DNA from: Streptomyces sp. F001
GTDB taxonomy: Bacteria; Actinomycetota; Actinomycetes; Streptomycetales; Streptomycetaceae
Direction of reading: 5' to 3'
DNA length: 64,000 nucleotides
Assembly (NCBI RefSeq): GCF_004187715.1
Contig: NZ_QZWF01000001.1
Coordinates: 310,001 to 374,000, forward strand
Both the position numbers and the translations under genes were made by a program. How positions within the stretch are numbered: the first letter of the stretch is position 1; every line of letters starts with the position of its first letter. Below are positions 8,782 to 16,742 of this stretch, piece by piece. The notes under the pieces were generated by a model, which had not been told where the DNA came from, did no database searches, and was given only the letters and a program-made list of their open reading frames with translations.

Positions 8782-10048
8782 TCAGTGCTGCTGCGCGGGC
8801 ACGCGCCGGGAGACGGCGTGGCGCACGCCGGTGCCGGTGAAGGCGAGGGCCGCTGCCGCGACCAGCGCGAGCAGGGCCAAGCCGATCGCGTACGTGCCGC
8901 CGTAGAGGGAACCCATCACCAGCGGCGGGAGGAAGCCGCCCAGGCCGCCCGCGGCGCCGACGACGCCGGTGACGGAGCCGACCTGGTTGGCCGGGGTCAG
9001 CAGGGCCACCAGGGCGAAGGTCGCCCCGCTGCCTGCGCCGAGCGCGGCGGCCATGGAAAGGAAGGCGATCGTGCCCACCGGGGCCAGGGCCGGGGTGAAC
9101 GACTGCACCACCGCTCCGGCGACGACCACGGCCAGCGAGCCGGCCAGCACCCGGACCGGGCCCAGCCGGTCCGACAGCCAGCCGCCCACCGGGCGCATCG
9201 CCACCGCGAGCAGCACGAACCCGGCCATCCGGTTCGCGGCGTCGGCCTGGGTGAGGCCGTAGCCGGTCCTCAGGTAGGTGGGCAGGTAGACGGAGAGGCC
9301 ACGTAGCCGCCGAAGGCCACCGCGTACAGGGCGGATGCCTGCCAGGTGATGCCGAGGCGGGCGGTGGCGGCGAGGCGGCGGGCCAGCGGCTCGGTGGGCA
9401 CGGTGCGTCCGGGTGCGTCGCGCAGCAGCAGCGCGGCCACCACCGCGTAGACCGCGAGTACACCGGCGGTGATCAGGAACGGGGTCGCCATGGTGTTCGC
9501 GTCCACCAGCTTCACCGTGGTCAGCGCGCTGATCGCGGTGCCGCCCATGCCGGCGCCGAAGACGCCGATGGCAAGTCCGCGCCGCTCGGGCGGGAACCAG
9601 GCGCTGACGAGCGGCACACCGACGGCGAACGCGGTGCCGCCGATGCCGAGGAAGAAGCCGCCGATCAGGAGGGCGGTGAGGGAGGAGTGTCCGGCCAGAC
9701 CGAGGTAGAGCACCGGCACGATGGTGGCCGCCGACACGATCGGGAACATCACCCGGCCGCCGACACGATCGGGAACATCACCCGGCCGCCGTACCGGTCG
9801 GTCAGGGCGCCGACCGGGATCCGGCCTAGCGACCCGACCACCACCGGCACCGCGACCAGCAGCGACTGCTCGAAGGAGGTCAGGTCGAGGCTGTCCTTGA
9901 AGCGGGGTCCGAGCGGGCTGAGCAGCGCCCACGCCCAGAAGTTCACGGCGAAGCCCACCGTCGCCAGGGCCAGCATCAACCAGGCTCTGCCGGGCGGCGA
10001 CGAGCCCGGTCCTGACGTGTCCCTGTCGTTCCTCGCCGACTCGAGCAT
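8782..10048 (-). pseudogene. narK: Nitrate/nitrite antiporter NarK, disrupted by two frameshifts
   Basis: NarK is a 12-helix major-facilitator protein that imports nitrate and exports nitrite. Three overlapping frames together give a NarK of about 410 residues. The first runs from MLESARNDRD to GALTDRYGGRVMFPIVSAA, the second from there to ALYAVAFGGYVA, and the third from VYLPTYLRTGYGLTQ to the C-terminal [12 protein letters not shown]. The first break is an exact 29-bp tandem duplication at 9726-9783, and deleting one copy restores the frame. The second is one missing base near 9299. The start at 10048 follows GAGGAAGGGA. It sits among nar, hmp and osdR genes. Either the gene is dead or the assembly is faulty; the duplication looks real, the single-base loss less certainly so. 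Confidence 0.88.
9726..9783. repeat. Two exact 29-bp tandem copies inside narK
   Basis: A 29-bp unit beginning GGCCGCCGACACGATC occurs twice in direct succession and is followed by the first seven bases of a third. Since 29 is not a multiple of three, it shifts the narK reading frame. This is the footprint expected of replication slippage across the 7-bp GGCCGCC microhomology. Confidence 0.92.
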
Positions 10049-10205
10049 GCCGTCCGTCCCTTCCTCGGGCGATAGCACGGCACCGGACAGCAGTGACCAG
10101 GCCGTCCCACCAGACGCACCTGTGTCCAAGTTGCCCACGCGGCTCAGTCGAAACAGCGGCTGCGGATCGGTGTGGACGCGCCGGGAACCCGGTGGAAGGG
10201 CGGAC

Positions 10206-10529
10206 TCAGGAACGCGGCGACAACGTCTTCGCCTGCGCTTCGTATCCGGCGAGGCAGAGCCTGAGACTGCACTGGTCCTCGGCCTCGACGAACACCTGCT
10301 GTCCCCAGTAGGTGGTGAGGCGGTGCGCGACGTCGACCAGCCGACGGCGGTCTTCCGGCGTATACGCCGGGAAACGCGCCCAGCCCTGGTCGGCGACCTT
10401 GTTGCCGAGTTCGCTGAACAACACAGCCCGGAAGCGCTGCTCTTCCTCGTCGGTCAGCGGTGTGGTGGCGCCCTCCGCGGGCAGCACCCGGACGTTGTAA
10501 AGGTCTCGTATCACTGCGCGGCTCGCCAT
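10206..10529 (-). CDS. Small protein of unknown function between hmp and narK
   Basis: The product has 107 residues if it starts at MASRAVIRDLYNVRVLPAEG. The frame is open upstream to 10694, but that part overlaps hmp and looks like a shadow. The protein is charged and soluble, with no signal peptide or membrane segment; features such as FRAVLFSELGNKVADQGWARF and AHRLTTYWGQQVF are not recognised. It is in line with hmp (42 bp upstream) and narK, probably in one transcript, so a link to nitrate/NO metabolism is plausible but unproven. The ribosome binding site for this start is weak. Confidence 0.6.
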   Translation of the reverse strand: MASRAVIRDLYNVRVLPAEGATTPLTDEEEQRFRAVLFSELGNKVADQGWARFPAYTPEDRRRLVDVAHRLTTYWGQQVFVEAEDQCSLRLCLAGYEAQAKTLSPRS

Positions 10530-10570
10530 CCACTCAAGGTCGGTGCGCCAGAGCCTACCGGCCGGTTCGC

Positions 10571-11776
10571 TCAGCCCTCCGCCTGGGCCAGCCACAGGTC
10601 GGGGCCGAAGACCTCGTACCGGATCCTGCGCGCGGGGACGCCTGCCTGCAGCAACTGGGCGCGCACGGCACGCATGAAGGGCAGCGCGCCGCACAGGTAG
10701 ACGTCGGCGTCCGTGGGCAGGTTCTGGTCGCCCAGGTCCATCAGTCCGGTACGGGCACCCGGTTCGTCGGCGGCGTCCTGCTCGTACCAGAACTGGGCCT
10801 GGGCATCCGGCAGTTCATCGATGATCCGGCGGGTGTCCGCACGCAGGGCGTGGTCGGCCGGGGAGCGGTCGGCGTGCAGCACGCGAACCGGGCGCTCCGA
10901 GCCGGTCGCCGCGAGGTGCTCCAGCATGCCGACCATCGGGGTGCAGCCGATGCCCGCCGAGACCAGCAGCAGCGAGGTGTCGGCGTTGTCGAGCACCACG
11001 TCGCCGAACGGTGCGGACAGGGTCAGCTCGGCACCGGTGCGGACGGTGCGGTGCAGGTGGTTGGAGACCTCACCCTCCGGCGCGGCGGCCACGCTCGCGA
11101 CCCGCTTGACGGTGATGCGCCGCATCTGGTCGCCGGGCGCGTTCGACAGGCTGTACTGGCGGACCTGGTGCACGCCGTCGGTCATCCGCGCCCGGACGCT
11201 GACGTACTGCCCGGCACGGGCGGGCGGCACCGGGCCGCCGTCGGCCGGGCGCAGCAGGAAGGACACGGCGTCGGGGGTCTCCTCACGGCGCTCCACCACG
11301 GTCCACTGCCGCCAGGGATGACGCGGGTCGACCTGCGCCTCCTGATAGAGCCGGGCCTCCAGGGCGATCAGGGCGCCGGCCATCAGCCAGTACACCTCGT
11401 CCCAGGCAGCGGCGACCTCAGGGGTGACCGCGTCGCCGAGCACGTCGCCGATGGCACGGAACAGGTACTTGTGGACGACCGTGTACTGTTCCTCGGTCAC
11501 GCCCAGCGCGGCATGCTTGTGCGCGATCCGGGACAGCAGCGCGTCCGGCCGGGTCTCGGGATCGGCGAGCAGCGCCGTGGCGAACGCCGCTATGGACCCG
11601 GCCAATGCCCTGCGCTGTTCGCCGCTGGCCTGGTTGCCACGGTTGAACAAACCGTCCAGCAGCTCGGGGTGCTCACTGAACATCTGCTCGTAGAAACGTG
11701 CCGTGATGTCGTCCAGGGCCCCGCCGACGGCGGGCAGGGTGGCACGGATGACAGCGGCCGACTCGGGCGTAAGCAT
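10571..11776 (-). CDS. hmp: Flavohemoprotein (nitric oxide dioxygenase)
   Basis: Hmp oxidises NO to nitrate with O2 and NADPH, or reduces NO when oxygen is absent, protecting the cell from NO made during nitrite reduction. The 401 residues split into an N-terminal globin (about 1-140, with helix segment RIAHKHAALGVTEEQYTVVHKYL holding the proximal His), an FAD domain (VRQYSLSN), and an NAD domain (SAGIGCTPM). Order and length match Hmp. The start MLTPESAAV is preceded by GGAGA. The longer frame adds 15 residues without homology. It heads a minus-strand group with the small gene and narK. The 5' region carries dyads of the OsdR type. Confidence 0.95.
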   Translation of the reverse strand: MLTPESAAVIRATLPAVGGALDDITARFYEQMFSEHPELLDGLFNRGNQASGEQRRALAGSIAAFATALLADPETRPDALLSRIAHKHAALGVTEEQYTVVHKYLFRAIGDVLGDAVTPEVAAAWDEVYWLMAGALIALEARLYQEAQVDPRHPWRQWTVVERREETPDAVSFLLRPADGGPVPPARAGQYVSVRARMTDGVHQVRQYSLSNAPGDQMRRITVKRVASVAAAPEGEVSNHLHRTVRTGAELTLSAPFGDVVLDNADTSLLLVSAGIGCTPMVGMLEHLAATGSERPVRVLHADRSPADHALRADTRRIIDELPDAQAQFWYEQDAADEPGARTGLMDLGDQNLPTDADVYLCGALPFMRAVRAQLLQAGVPARRIRYEVFGPDLWLAQAEG

Positions 11777-11873
11777 GGGTCTCCTACAGAGTACGGGTGT
11801 TCGAGGAAGGGCCGCTCGCAATCGCAGCCATGTCCCGTCTATCAGGTCGGATCCGCCTCATTGGCCGTGATTG

Positions 11874-11928
11874 CGGCCCCAGTGGTCGATTGGGGCCGAA
11901 CGTCCCTGGACATCGGACCGTTCGGCCC
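11874..11928. promoter_or_regulatory. Inverted repeats upstream of hmp
   Basis: CGGCCCCA at 11874-11881 pairs with TGGGGCCG at 11891-11898 across nine bases. GGACCGTTCGGCCC at 11915-11928 is, on the minus strand, GGGCCGAACGGTCC, a member of the same box family as those upstream of xfp and osdR. They lie 98-152 bp upstream of the hmp start. Operator function is inferred. Confidence 0.5.
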
Positions 11929-12037
11929 CACAGGCCGGGCATGGTCCGGGTCCGGACGGCCCTACCGATCCGCCCGCGCCCTCAGGCATCGCTGCAGTCC
12001 AGCCGGCGTGGGCCGGAGGCGTGGTCGGCCTCTGGTT

Positions 12038-12261
12038 TCAGCGCCACTGCGGGACGACGGTCACCGGGCAGTACGCCTGCGCTGCCACCGCGAGACTGAC
12101 CGAGCCGAGCAGCAACTCGGTGACCGTTCCACGCCCGCGGTGCCCCATGACGAGGGCCGCGGGACCCTTCACGATGTGCTCCGGCATCCCCGTTCCGGGG
12201 CGCGGCCCAGGCTGCCGCCGAGGTCAACGCCTTCGTACCGCTCCCACAGGGAGGCGTACAT
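12038..12261 (-). pseudogene. Universal stress protein (UspA) remnant
   Basis: The C-terminal UspA signature is readable: ALVMGHRGRG, TVTELLLGSVSLAV, then AAQAYCPVTVVPQWR and a stop at 12038. This is the nucleotide-binding G-2x-G-9x-G(S/T) segment. In a different frame just upstream, MYASLWERYEGVDLGGSLGR matches the mid-region of Streptomyces UspA proteins (family knowledge). The intervening sequence and the frame are lost, and no N-terminal ATP-binding half is visible. UspA genes are commonly part of DevR/OsdR regulons, which fits the location. No full product is possible; ATG at 12261 has a GGGGA upstream but would give only a short chimera. Confidence 0.55.
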
Positions 12262-12395
12262 CAGGTGTCCCCGACCCGGCGCCTGGCCCGCGGTACACCT
12301 TCTGCGGGACGGCGGACTCGGGCGGTGATGCGGATCACGGGCTTCGCACCACGCACGAATGGAGGCGAGACGGTCCGTCTTGTTATGGTGAGGGC

Positions 12396-12419
12396 ATGGC
12401 TTTCCTTTTCTTCGTCTGA
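12396..12419 (+). CDS. Seven-residue leader peptide MAFLFFV upstream of the ABC-F gene
   Basis: An ATG preceded by GGTGAGGG opens a seven-codon frame ending in TGA. It codes for M-A-F-L-F-F-V and contains GCT and CTT, codons rare in Streptomyces. It ends 67 bp before the ABC-F start and is followed by nested inverted repeats. Short hydrophobic leaders of this kind control antibiotic-inducible ABC-F and erm genes by ribosome stalling (established for such genes generally). It is called by position and form only; no protein evidence exists. Confidence 0.6.
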   Translation: MAFLFFV

Positions 12420-12422
12420 GTC

Positions 12423-12482
12423 CGGGCACGGCCGACACCGCCGTTTCTGCTGCCCGTAGACCCTTCGCATGCCCAGGGAAAG
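12423..12482 (+). promoter_or_regulatory. Candidate attenuator between leader peptide and ABC-F gene
   Basis: CGGGCA (12423-12428) can pair with TGCCCG (12451-12456), enclosing an inner CGGC/GCCG stem. GGGCA can alternatively pair with a second TGCCC at 12470-12474 that abuts the AGGGAAAG ribosome binding site. Two mutually exclusive stems downstream of a leader peptide are the usual layout of an attenuator. The folding was judged by eye. Confidence 0.45.
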
Positions 12483-12486
12483 TCAT

Positions 12487-14139
12487 ATGCGCGACCGCGC
12501 CCATACCGCCCTGCCCACCACCGCCCCCGCGGCCGTGGCGCAGCTGTCCGTCAAGAACGTCACCAAGTGCTACGGCACCCGGACCGTCCTCGACCAGGTC
12601 TCCTTCACCGTCCGCCCAGGAGAGAAGGCCGCCGTCATCGGTGAGAACGGCTCCGGCAAGTCCACCCTGCTGCGGCTGCTCGCCGCGGCCGAGGGGCCGG
12701 ACACCGGGGAGATCAGCGTCAGCTTCCCCGGCGGCACCGGACACCTCGCCCAGACCCTCGACCTCGACCCGGACCGCACCGTGCAGGACGCCGTCGACCT
12801 CGCCCTGACCGAACTGCGCGACATGGAGCGCCGGCTGCGCACGGCGGAGGAGCGTCTCGGCGAGGCGTCGCAGGACGAGCTCGCCGCGTACGGCGAGCTG
12901 CTGATCGCGTACGAGGAATGCGGCGGATACGAGGCGGACGCCCGTGTGAATGCCGCGATGCACGGCCTCGGGCTCGCCCGGGTCACCCGCGACCGCCCGC
13001 TCGGCTCGCTCTCCGGCGGGGAGCAGTCGCGGCTGGCGCTCGCCTGCGTGCTGGCCGCCGCCCCCGAGCTGCTGCTCCTGGACGAGCCGACGAACCACCT
13101 CGACGCGGCGGCCGTGCGCTGGCTGGAGGAACACCTGCGGGCGCACCGCGGCACCGTCGTCGCGGTCACCCACGACCGCGGCTTCCTGGAGCGCATCGCC
13201 ACCACGATCCTCGAGGTCGACCGGGACGCGCGCACCGTGCGCCGGTACGGCGACGGCTGGGCCGGCTACCGCGCCGCGAAGGCCGCCGCCCGGCGCGGCG
13301 CGGAGCAGCGGTACGCGGACTGGGCCGAGGAGGTGGCCCGCATGGAGGAGCTGCTCGAGGCCGCAGGGAGGCGGCTTGCCACCACCGGCCGCGACCCGAA
13401 GCAGGGCTTCGGCAAGCACCGCCGGTCCAGCGAGGCGAAGCTCGGCGGGCAGGTGCGCTCCGTCCGGGAGCGCCTGGCCCAGCTGCGACGCAACCCCGTG
13501 GCGGCACCACTGGAACCCCTGCGGTTCACGGCGGCACTGTCGGCGGCAGACGGCCCGGCCCAGGGCCCCCTCGCCGAGTTCGACGGCGTACGGGTCGGCG
13601 AGCGGCTGCGTCTGGACGGGCTCCTGGCGATCACCCCCGGACAGCGGCTGCTGGTCACGGGCGAGAACGGCGCGGGCAAGACGACGCTCCTGCGCGTCCT
13701 GGCGGGCGACCTGGAGCCGGACGCGGGCGCGGTACGCCGCGCTGCCCGGATCGGCTACCTCGCGCAGGAGCTGCCCGTGCGCTCCACGCGGCTCCCGCTG
13801 CTCGCCGCGTTCGCGGCCGGGCGGCCCGGACTGCCGGAGGAGTACGCCGAACAGCTGCTGGCCCTGGGCCTGTTCCGCGAGGAGGACCTGCACGTCCCGG
13901 TCGCCGCCCTGTCCGCGGGACAGCAGCGGCGGCTGCAGATCGCCCGCCTGGTGACCCGGCCCGCGGACCTCCTCGTCCTCGACGAGCCGACCAACCACAT
14001 CGCGCTCGACCTGGTCGAGGACCTTCAGGCGGCGCTCGCGGCGTACCCGGGGGCGGTGGTCGCGGTCTCGCACGACCGCGGCTTCCGCGCACGCTTCGAA
14101 GGGGAGCGGCTGGAGTTGCGCGCCGGCCGCAGGTGCTGA
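12487..14139 (+). CDS. ABC-F family ribosome-protection ATPase (antibiotic resistance type)
   Basis: This soluble protein has two ABC ATPase domains and no membrane segments. It has 550 residues when started at MRDRAHTALP, with AGGGAAAG seven bases upstream; an ATG 18 bp earlier lacks this. Domain 1 shows Walker A GENGSGKST (about 52-60), signature LSGGEQSRLAL and Walker B LLLLDEPTNHLD. Domain 2 shows GENGAGKTT, LSAGQQRRLQIA and LLVLDEPTNH. The charged linker between them (about 260-335) is the part that reaches into the ribosomal E site to displace antibiotics in ARE-type ABC-F proteins. The leader peptide upstream suggests drug-inducible expression. Which drug class is recognised cannot be told from this. 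Confidence 0.88.
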   Translation: MRDRAHTALPTTAPAAVAQLSVKNVTKCYGTRTVLDQVSFTVRPGEKAAVIGENGSGKSTLLRLLAAAEGPDTGEISVSFPGGTGHLAQTLDLDPDRTVQDAVDLALTELRDMERRLRTAEERLGEASQDELAAYGELLIAYEECGGYEADARVNAAMHGLGLARVTRDRPLGSLSGGEQSRLALACVLAAAPELLLLDEPTNHLDAAAVRWLEEHLRAHRGTVVAVTHDRGFLERIATTILEVDRDARTVRRYGDGWAGYRAAKAAARRGAEQRYADWAEEVARMEELLEAAGRRLATTGRDPKQGFGKHRRSSEAKLGGQVRSVRERLAQLRRNPVAAPLEPLRFTAALSAADGPAQGPLAEFDGVRVGERLRLDGLLAITPGQRLLVTGENGAGKTTLLRVLAGDLEPDAGAVRRAARIGYLAQELPVRSTRLPLLAAFAAGRPGLPEEYAEQLLALGLFREEDLHVPVAALSAGQQRRLQIARLVTRPADLLVLDEPTNHIALDLVEDLQAALAAYPGAVVAVSHDRGFRARFEGERLELRAGRRC

Positions 14140-14228
14140 CCCTCTCGGGTCCGCCTCCGCCGCGAACGGCCCGCGCCCCCGCCCCGGCCTGCCCAACATC
14201 CGGAAAAATCCACCGAAACGATGGAGCC

Positions 14229-15179
14229 ATGACCACCTTCCTGACACCACAACAGCTCGCCGACCGCACCTCCGCCGCCGTCGAGGCGGCCGTCGCGGCA
14301 GGGCGCGAGCTCGGCCTGACCGTCACCGACCCCACGGTGCTCCACGACGTCTTCTCCGTCGTCGTCCACCTGGCGCCCTCGCCGGTCGTGGCCCGGATTC
14401 CCACCGTCCTGCCTCGCCCGGACGATCTGATCGCCCTCGCGCGCCGCCAGCAGGGCGAGCTGGACGTGACACGGTGGCTCGACAACCAGGGAATCCCCGT
14501 GATCGCACCCAGCCCGCTCGTGCCGCGGGAACCCGTGCAGCGCGACGGGTTCTCCATGACGTTCTGGCCGTTCGTCGAGGAGGACCGGGACAAGGAACCC
14601 GACTACGTGGCGAACGCCGAGAGCGTCGCCGACCTGCACGCGGCCCTGCGCGCCTACCCGGGCCGCCTGGAGTTTCTGTCCGCGGCCGAACCGCGGTTCA
14701 TCGCGGAAAGCCTCGCCCGGCTCGACCAGCACCCCAGCCTGATCGGTGCGGCCGAGCTGGACCGCGCCCGCCGCGAGTGGCAGATCCTCGAACCCCTTGT
14801 GCGCTCACGCAGGGCCTTCGAGACCCGGTTCCCGGGCATCGGCCTCCAGCCCATCCACGGCGACTCCCCGCCCGCGAACATCTTCTCCGGGGTGGACGGC
14901 GACCTCTACGCCGACTTCGAACTGGTCACGCTGGGGCCCGTCGAGTGGGACCTGGCCGCTCTCGGGTCCGAGCACGAAGCCGCCTACAACCGCGGCGCGC
15001 GGCGCAACAGCACGAGGCCGCTCGACGAGGAGGTCCTGGGCTTCGTCAACGCCCTGGGCATGCTGCGGGTCATCGCCACCCTCATGCTGGTCCCGCAGCT
15101 TCCCGAGCTGATGGAGTACCTCGAGCCGGCCGTCGACCAGTGGCAGACGATGCCCTTCGCCGGCGGCATGGCCGGCTGA
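14229..15179 (+). CDS. Phosphotransferase of the aminoglycoside-phosphotransferase/choline kinase fold
   Basis: The 316-residue protein has the APH-fold catalytic loop IHGDSPPANIF (about 215-225; HGD with the downstream Asn) and the metal-binding DFELVTLGPVEWDLA (about 235-249). It starts with an ATG downstream of a GATGGAGCC stretch. It follows the ABC-F gene by 89 bp on the same strand. The two could form a small resistance pair, but many members of this fold act on sugars, homoserine or other hydroxyl substrates, so the substrate is unknown. Confidence 0.75.
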   Translation: MTTFLTPQQLADRTSAAVEAAVAAGRELGLTVTDPTVLHDVFSVVVHLAPSPVVARIPTVLPRPDDLIALARRQQGELDVTRWLDNQGIPVIAPSPLVPREPVQRDGFSMTFWPFVEEDRDKEPDYVANAESVADLHAALRAYPGRLEFLSAAEPRFIAESLARLDQHPSLIGAAELDRARREWQILEPLVRSRRAFETRFPGIGLQPIHGDSPPANIFSGVDGDLYADFELVTLGPVEWDLAALGSEHEAAYNRGARRNSTRPLDEEVLGFVNALGMLRVIATLMLVPQLPELMEYLEPAVDQWQTMPFAGGMAG

Positions 15180-15199
15180 CACCGACAAGTACACGGCAG

Positions 15200-15657
15200 C
15201 CATCGGACACCCTCCGCCCGCGCGCACGTCTCGTACAGCATCCGGCAGAGCGTCTTCCCCCGCAGGTGGACCTCACGGCGGGCGATCAGCCGGTCGATGG
15301 CCGTCCTCGAGCGGGCCGGGGTCTCCGAGTCCGGTGGGGTGAGCCGCTTCGTCCAGGCCGGGAGGGACCATGGTGCCCGCGCTCGCCGCACCAGCCGAGC
15401 CAGGACAGCACGGAGGCCCGGCGCGCGTTCCAAGTAGTGACCGCGGCCTCGCCCCACAGCAGTTCGGGGGCCTCGCCGATCTCGTCGTCCGCGACAGACG
15501 CCGGCGGCCGGTCCTCACCGAGCCGCTCGGCCGTCCTGCCCACTCCGATCCCATGGTTGCGGACCGTGTTCGGGTTGCCGAGCGAGTCGAGGAACGCGTC
15601 GGCCGCCGCGCGGACGGTCAGCGCCTTCCCGGCGGGCAGGCGGACGACGGTGGACAC
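15200..15657 (-). pseudogene. Tyrosine-recombinase (phage-type integrase) remnant
   Basis: The N-terminal core-binding domain is readable from MSTVVRLPAGKALTVRAAADAF through VRNHGIGVGRTAERLGE and AAVTTWNARRASVLSWLGWC. A frameshift near 15366 moves the homologous sequence into another frame: PAWTKRLTPPDSETPARSR, then LIARREVHLRGKTLCRMLYETCARAE. Homology stops at about 15210 beside the phosphotransferase stop codon. The catalytic domain with the R-H-R-Y residues is missing. It marks a past integration or deletion next to the ABC-F/phosphotransferase block. Confidence 0.75.
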
Positions 15658-15804
15658 CCGAATTCCCTTCCCCGGGCAACAGGGCCGCTTCGCGCACGGC
15701 GTCGCGGCCGTTCCCGCAGCTCGCGATCAGCAACGTCACAGGTAATGGTGTTATCTGCTACAGGTTTCGGACATGGTCCGAGACAAGCCGGACGGGCCGG
15801 TGTA

Positions 15805-15828
15805 CGGCAGGGCCGGCCGGCCCTGCCG
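15805..15828. promoter_or_regulatory. 24-bp perfect palindrome upstream of the XRE-PNPOx gene
   Basis: CGGCAGGGCCGG and its exact reverse complement abut at 15816/15817, with core GGGCCGGCCGGCCC at 15810-15823. It is the third dyad of this type in the island. It lies about 235 bp upstream of the XRE-PNPOx gene, in a stretch without genes after the integrase remnant. It may be an operator or an RNA hairpin. Confidence 0.45.
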
Positions 15829-15870
15829 ACGGCACTTCATGGAGCCCGACGGGACCCCATCCCGGCGATC

Positions 15871-15915
15871 GGACCTTTCGACCCACCCGCTCGGACAAAT
15901 AAGGACTTTCGACCC
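15871..15915 (+). promoter_or_regulatory. Two tandem DevR/OsdR-like boxes upstream of the XRE-PNPOx gene
   Basis: GGACCTTTCGACCC at 15871-15884 and GGACTTTCGACCC at 15903-15915 are two copies of nearly the same dyad, 32 bp apart (about three helical turns). They resemble the published DosR/DevR consensus with GGGACT and AGTCCC half-sites. Paired sites in helical phase are typical of DevR-activated promoters. The rest of the gap to 16052 shows no other feature. Confidence 0.55.
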
Positions 15916-16052
15916 AAGCGAATGTCGCTTGCCCAGGCAACGCTGAACCTGCGGAGCCACCCCCGGTACCGCATCCACGCCCGTCCGGTGCCCGGCCCCT
16001 CCGACGAACCCCGAGGGAGTACGCAGGCGGCGCGACGAGAGGACGTGAGGAC

Positions 16053-16742
16053 ATGGCCAAGCAGACATCGCCGAACCTGGTGAGCCCCGCTGAGGGACTC
16101 CGGCCGGGCGACCTCGGACGCCGCCTCGCCCGGCGACGCGCCGAAGCCGGCCTGACGCTGCACGAAACGGCCGCGCGGGCGGGCGTACCGCCGAGCTACC
16201 TGCAGTATCTGGAGGAGTGCCCCACCGGACTGCCGGGTACGGGCGTCCTTCGCAAGCTGGCGGGCAGCTTGGGGACCTCTCTGAACGAGCTCACCGGTGG
16301 CCGCGCCGACCTGCCGACCGGCCTCGGGCAGGCCGCACGCGCCCCCGTGTTCGTGGAGCTGAGCGTCCAGGAGTGCCGGACGCTGCTGTCGACGCACGGC
16401 GTGGGGAGGGTCGCGGTGCCCGACATCTCGGGGCCGGTCGTCGTCCCCGTCAACTACAGCGTCGTCGACGGTGCGATCGTCTTCAGGACCGCCCCCGGCA
16501 CGACGCCCTGGCGGGCTGTCGACACCCAGGTCGCCTTCGAGGTCGATCACGTCGACGACGCACTCAGCCAGGGCTGGAGTGTGCTGGTACGCGGCCACGC
16601 CCGGGCCGTGACGGATCCCGACGCGGTGAGCCGACTGGAGAGGCAGGCGTACAGCGCCCCCTGGGTCGGCGGCCGGCGGGATGTGTGGGTGAGCATCGAG
16701 CCCCTGAGCATGACCGGGCGTCGGATCGTGTCCAGCCTGTAG
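16053..16742 (+). CDS. XRE-type HTH fused to pyridoxamine 5'-phosphate oxidase-like (PNPOx) domain
   Basis: The 229-residue product begins with an XRE/Cro-like HTH (about 18-80: LGRRLARRRAEAGLTLHETAARAGVPPSYL region). A PNPOx-like flavin/F420-binding split barrel follows (about 100-225: ELSVQECRTLLSTHGVGRVAV, VVPVNYSVVDGAIVFRTAPG, VAFEVDHVDD, SVLVRGHARAV). The HTH suggests DNA binding and the barrel a flavin, F420 or heme cofactor, so it may be a redox-responsive regulator. The start ATG follows GAGAGGACGTGAGG. Two DevR-like boxes upstream place it in the putative OsdR regulon. The biochemical role is unknown. Confidence 0.82.
   Translation: MAKQTSPNLVSPAEGLRPGDLGRRLARRRAEAGLTLHETAARAGVPPSYLQYLEECPTGLPGTGVLRKLAGSLGTSLNELTGGRADLPTGLGQAARAPVFVELSVQECRTLLSTHGVGRVAVPDISGPVVVPVNYSVVDGAIVFRTAPGTTPWRAVDTQVAFEVDHVDDALSQGWSVLVRGHARAVTDPDAVSRLERQAYSAPWVGGRRDVWVSIEPLSMTGRRIVSSL

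Noticed and set aside
8339..9463. 374-codon minus-strand frame over the 3' part of narK
   Set aside because: It runs in the third frame across narK and into the dispersed repeat. Its translation is Arg/Pro/Gly-rich, and the NarK homology lies in other frames.
12169..14250. 693-codon minus-strand frame opposite the ABC-F gene
   Set aside because: It is antisense to the ABC-F motifs. Only its last 30 codons, past the ABC-F gene, carry the UspA-like fragment, which is reported separately.
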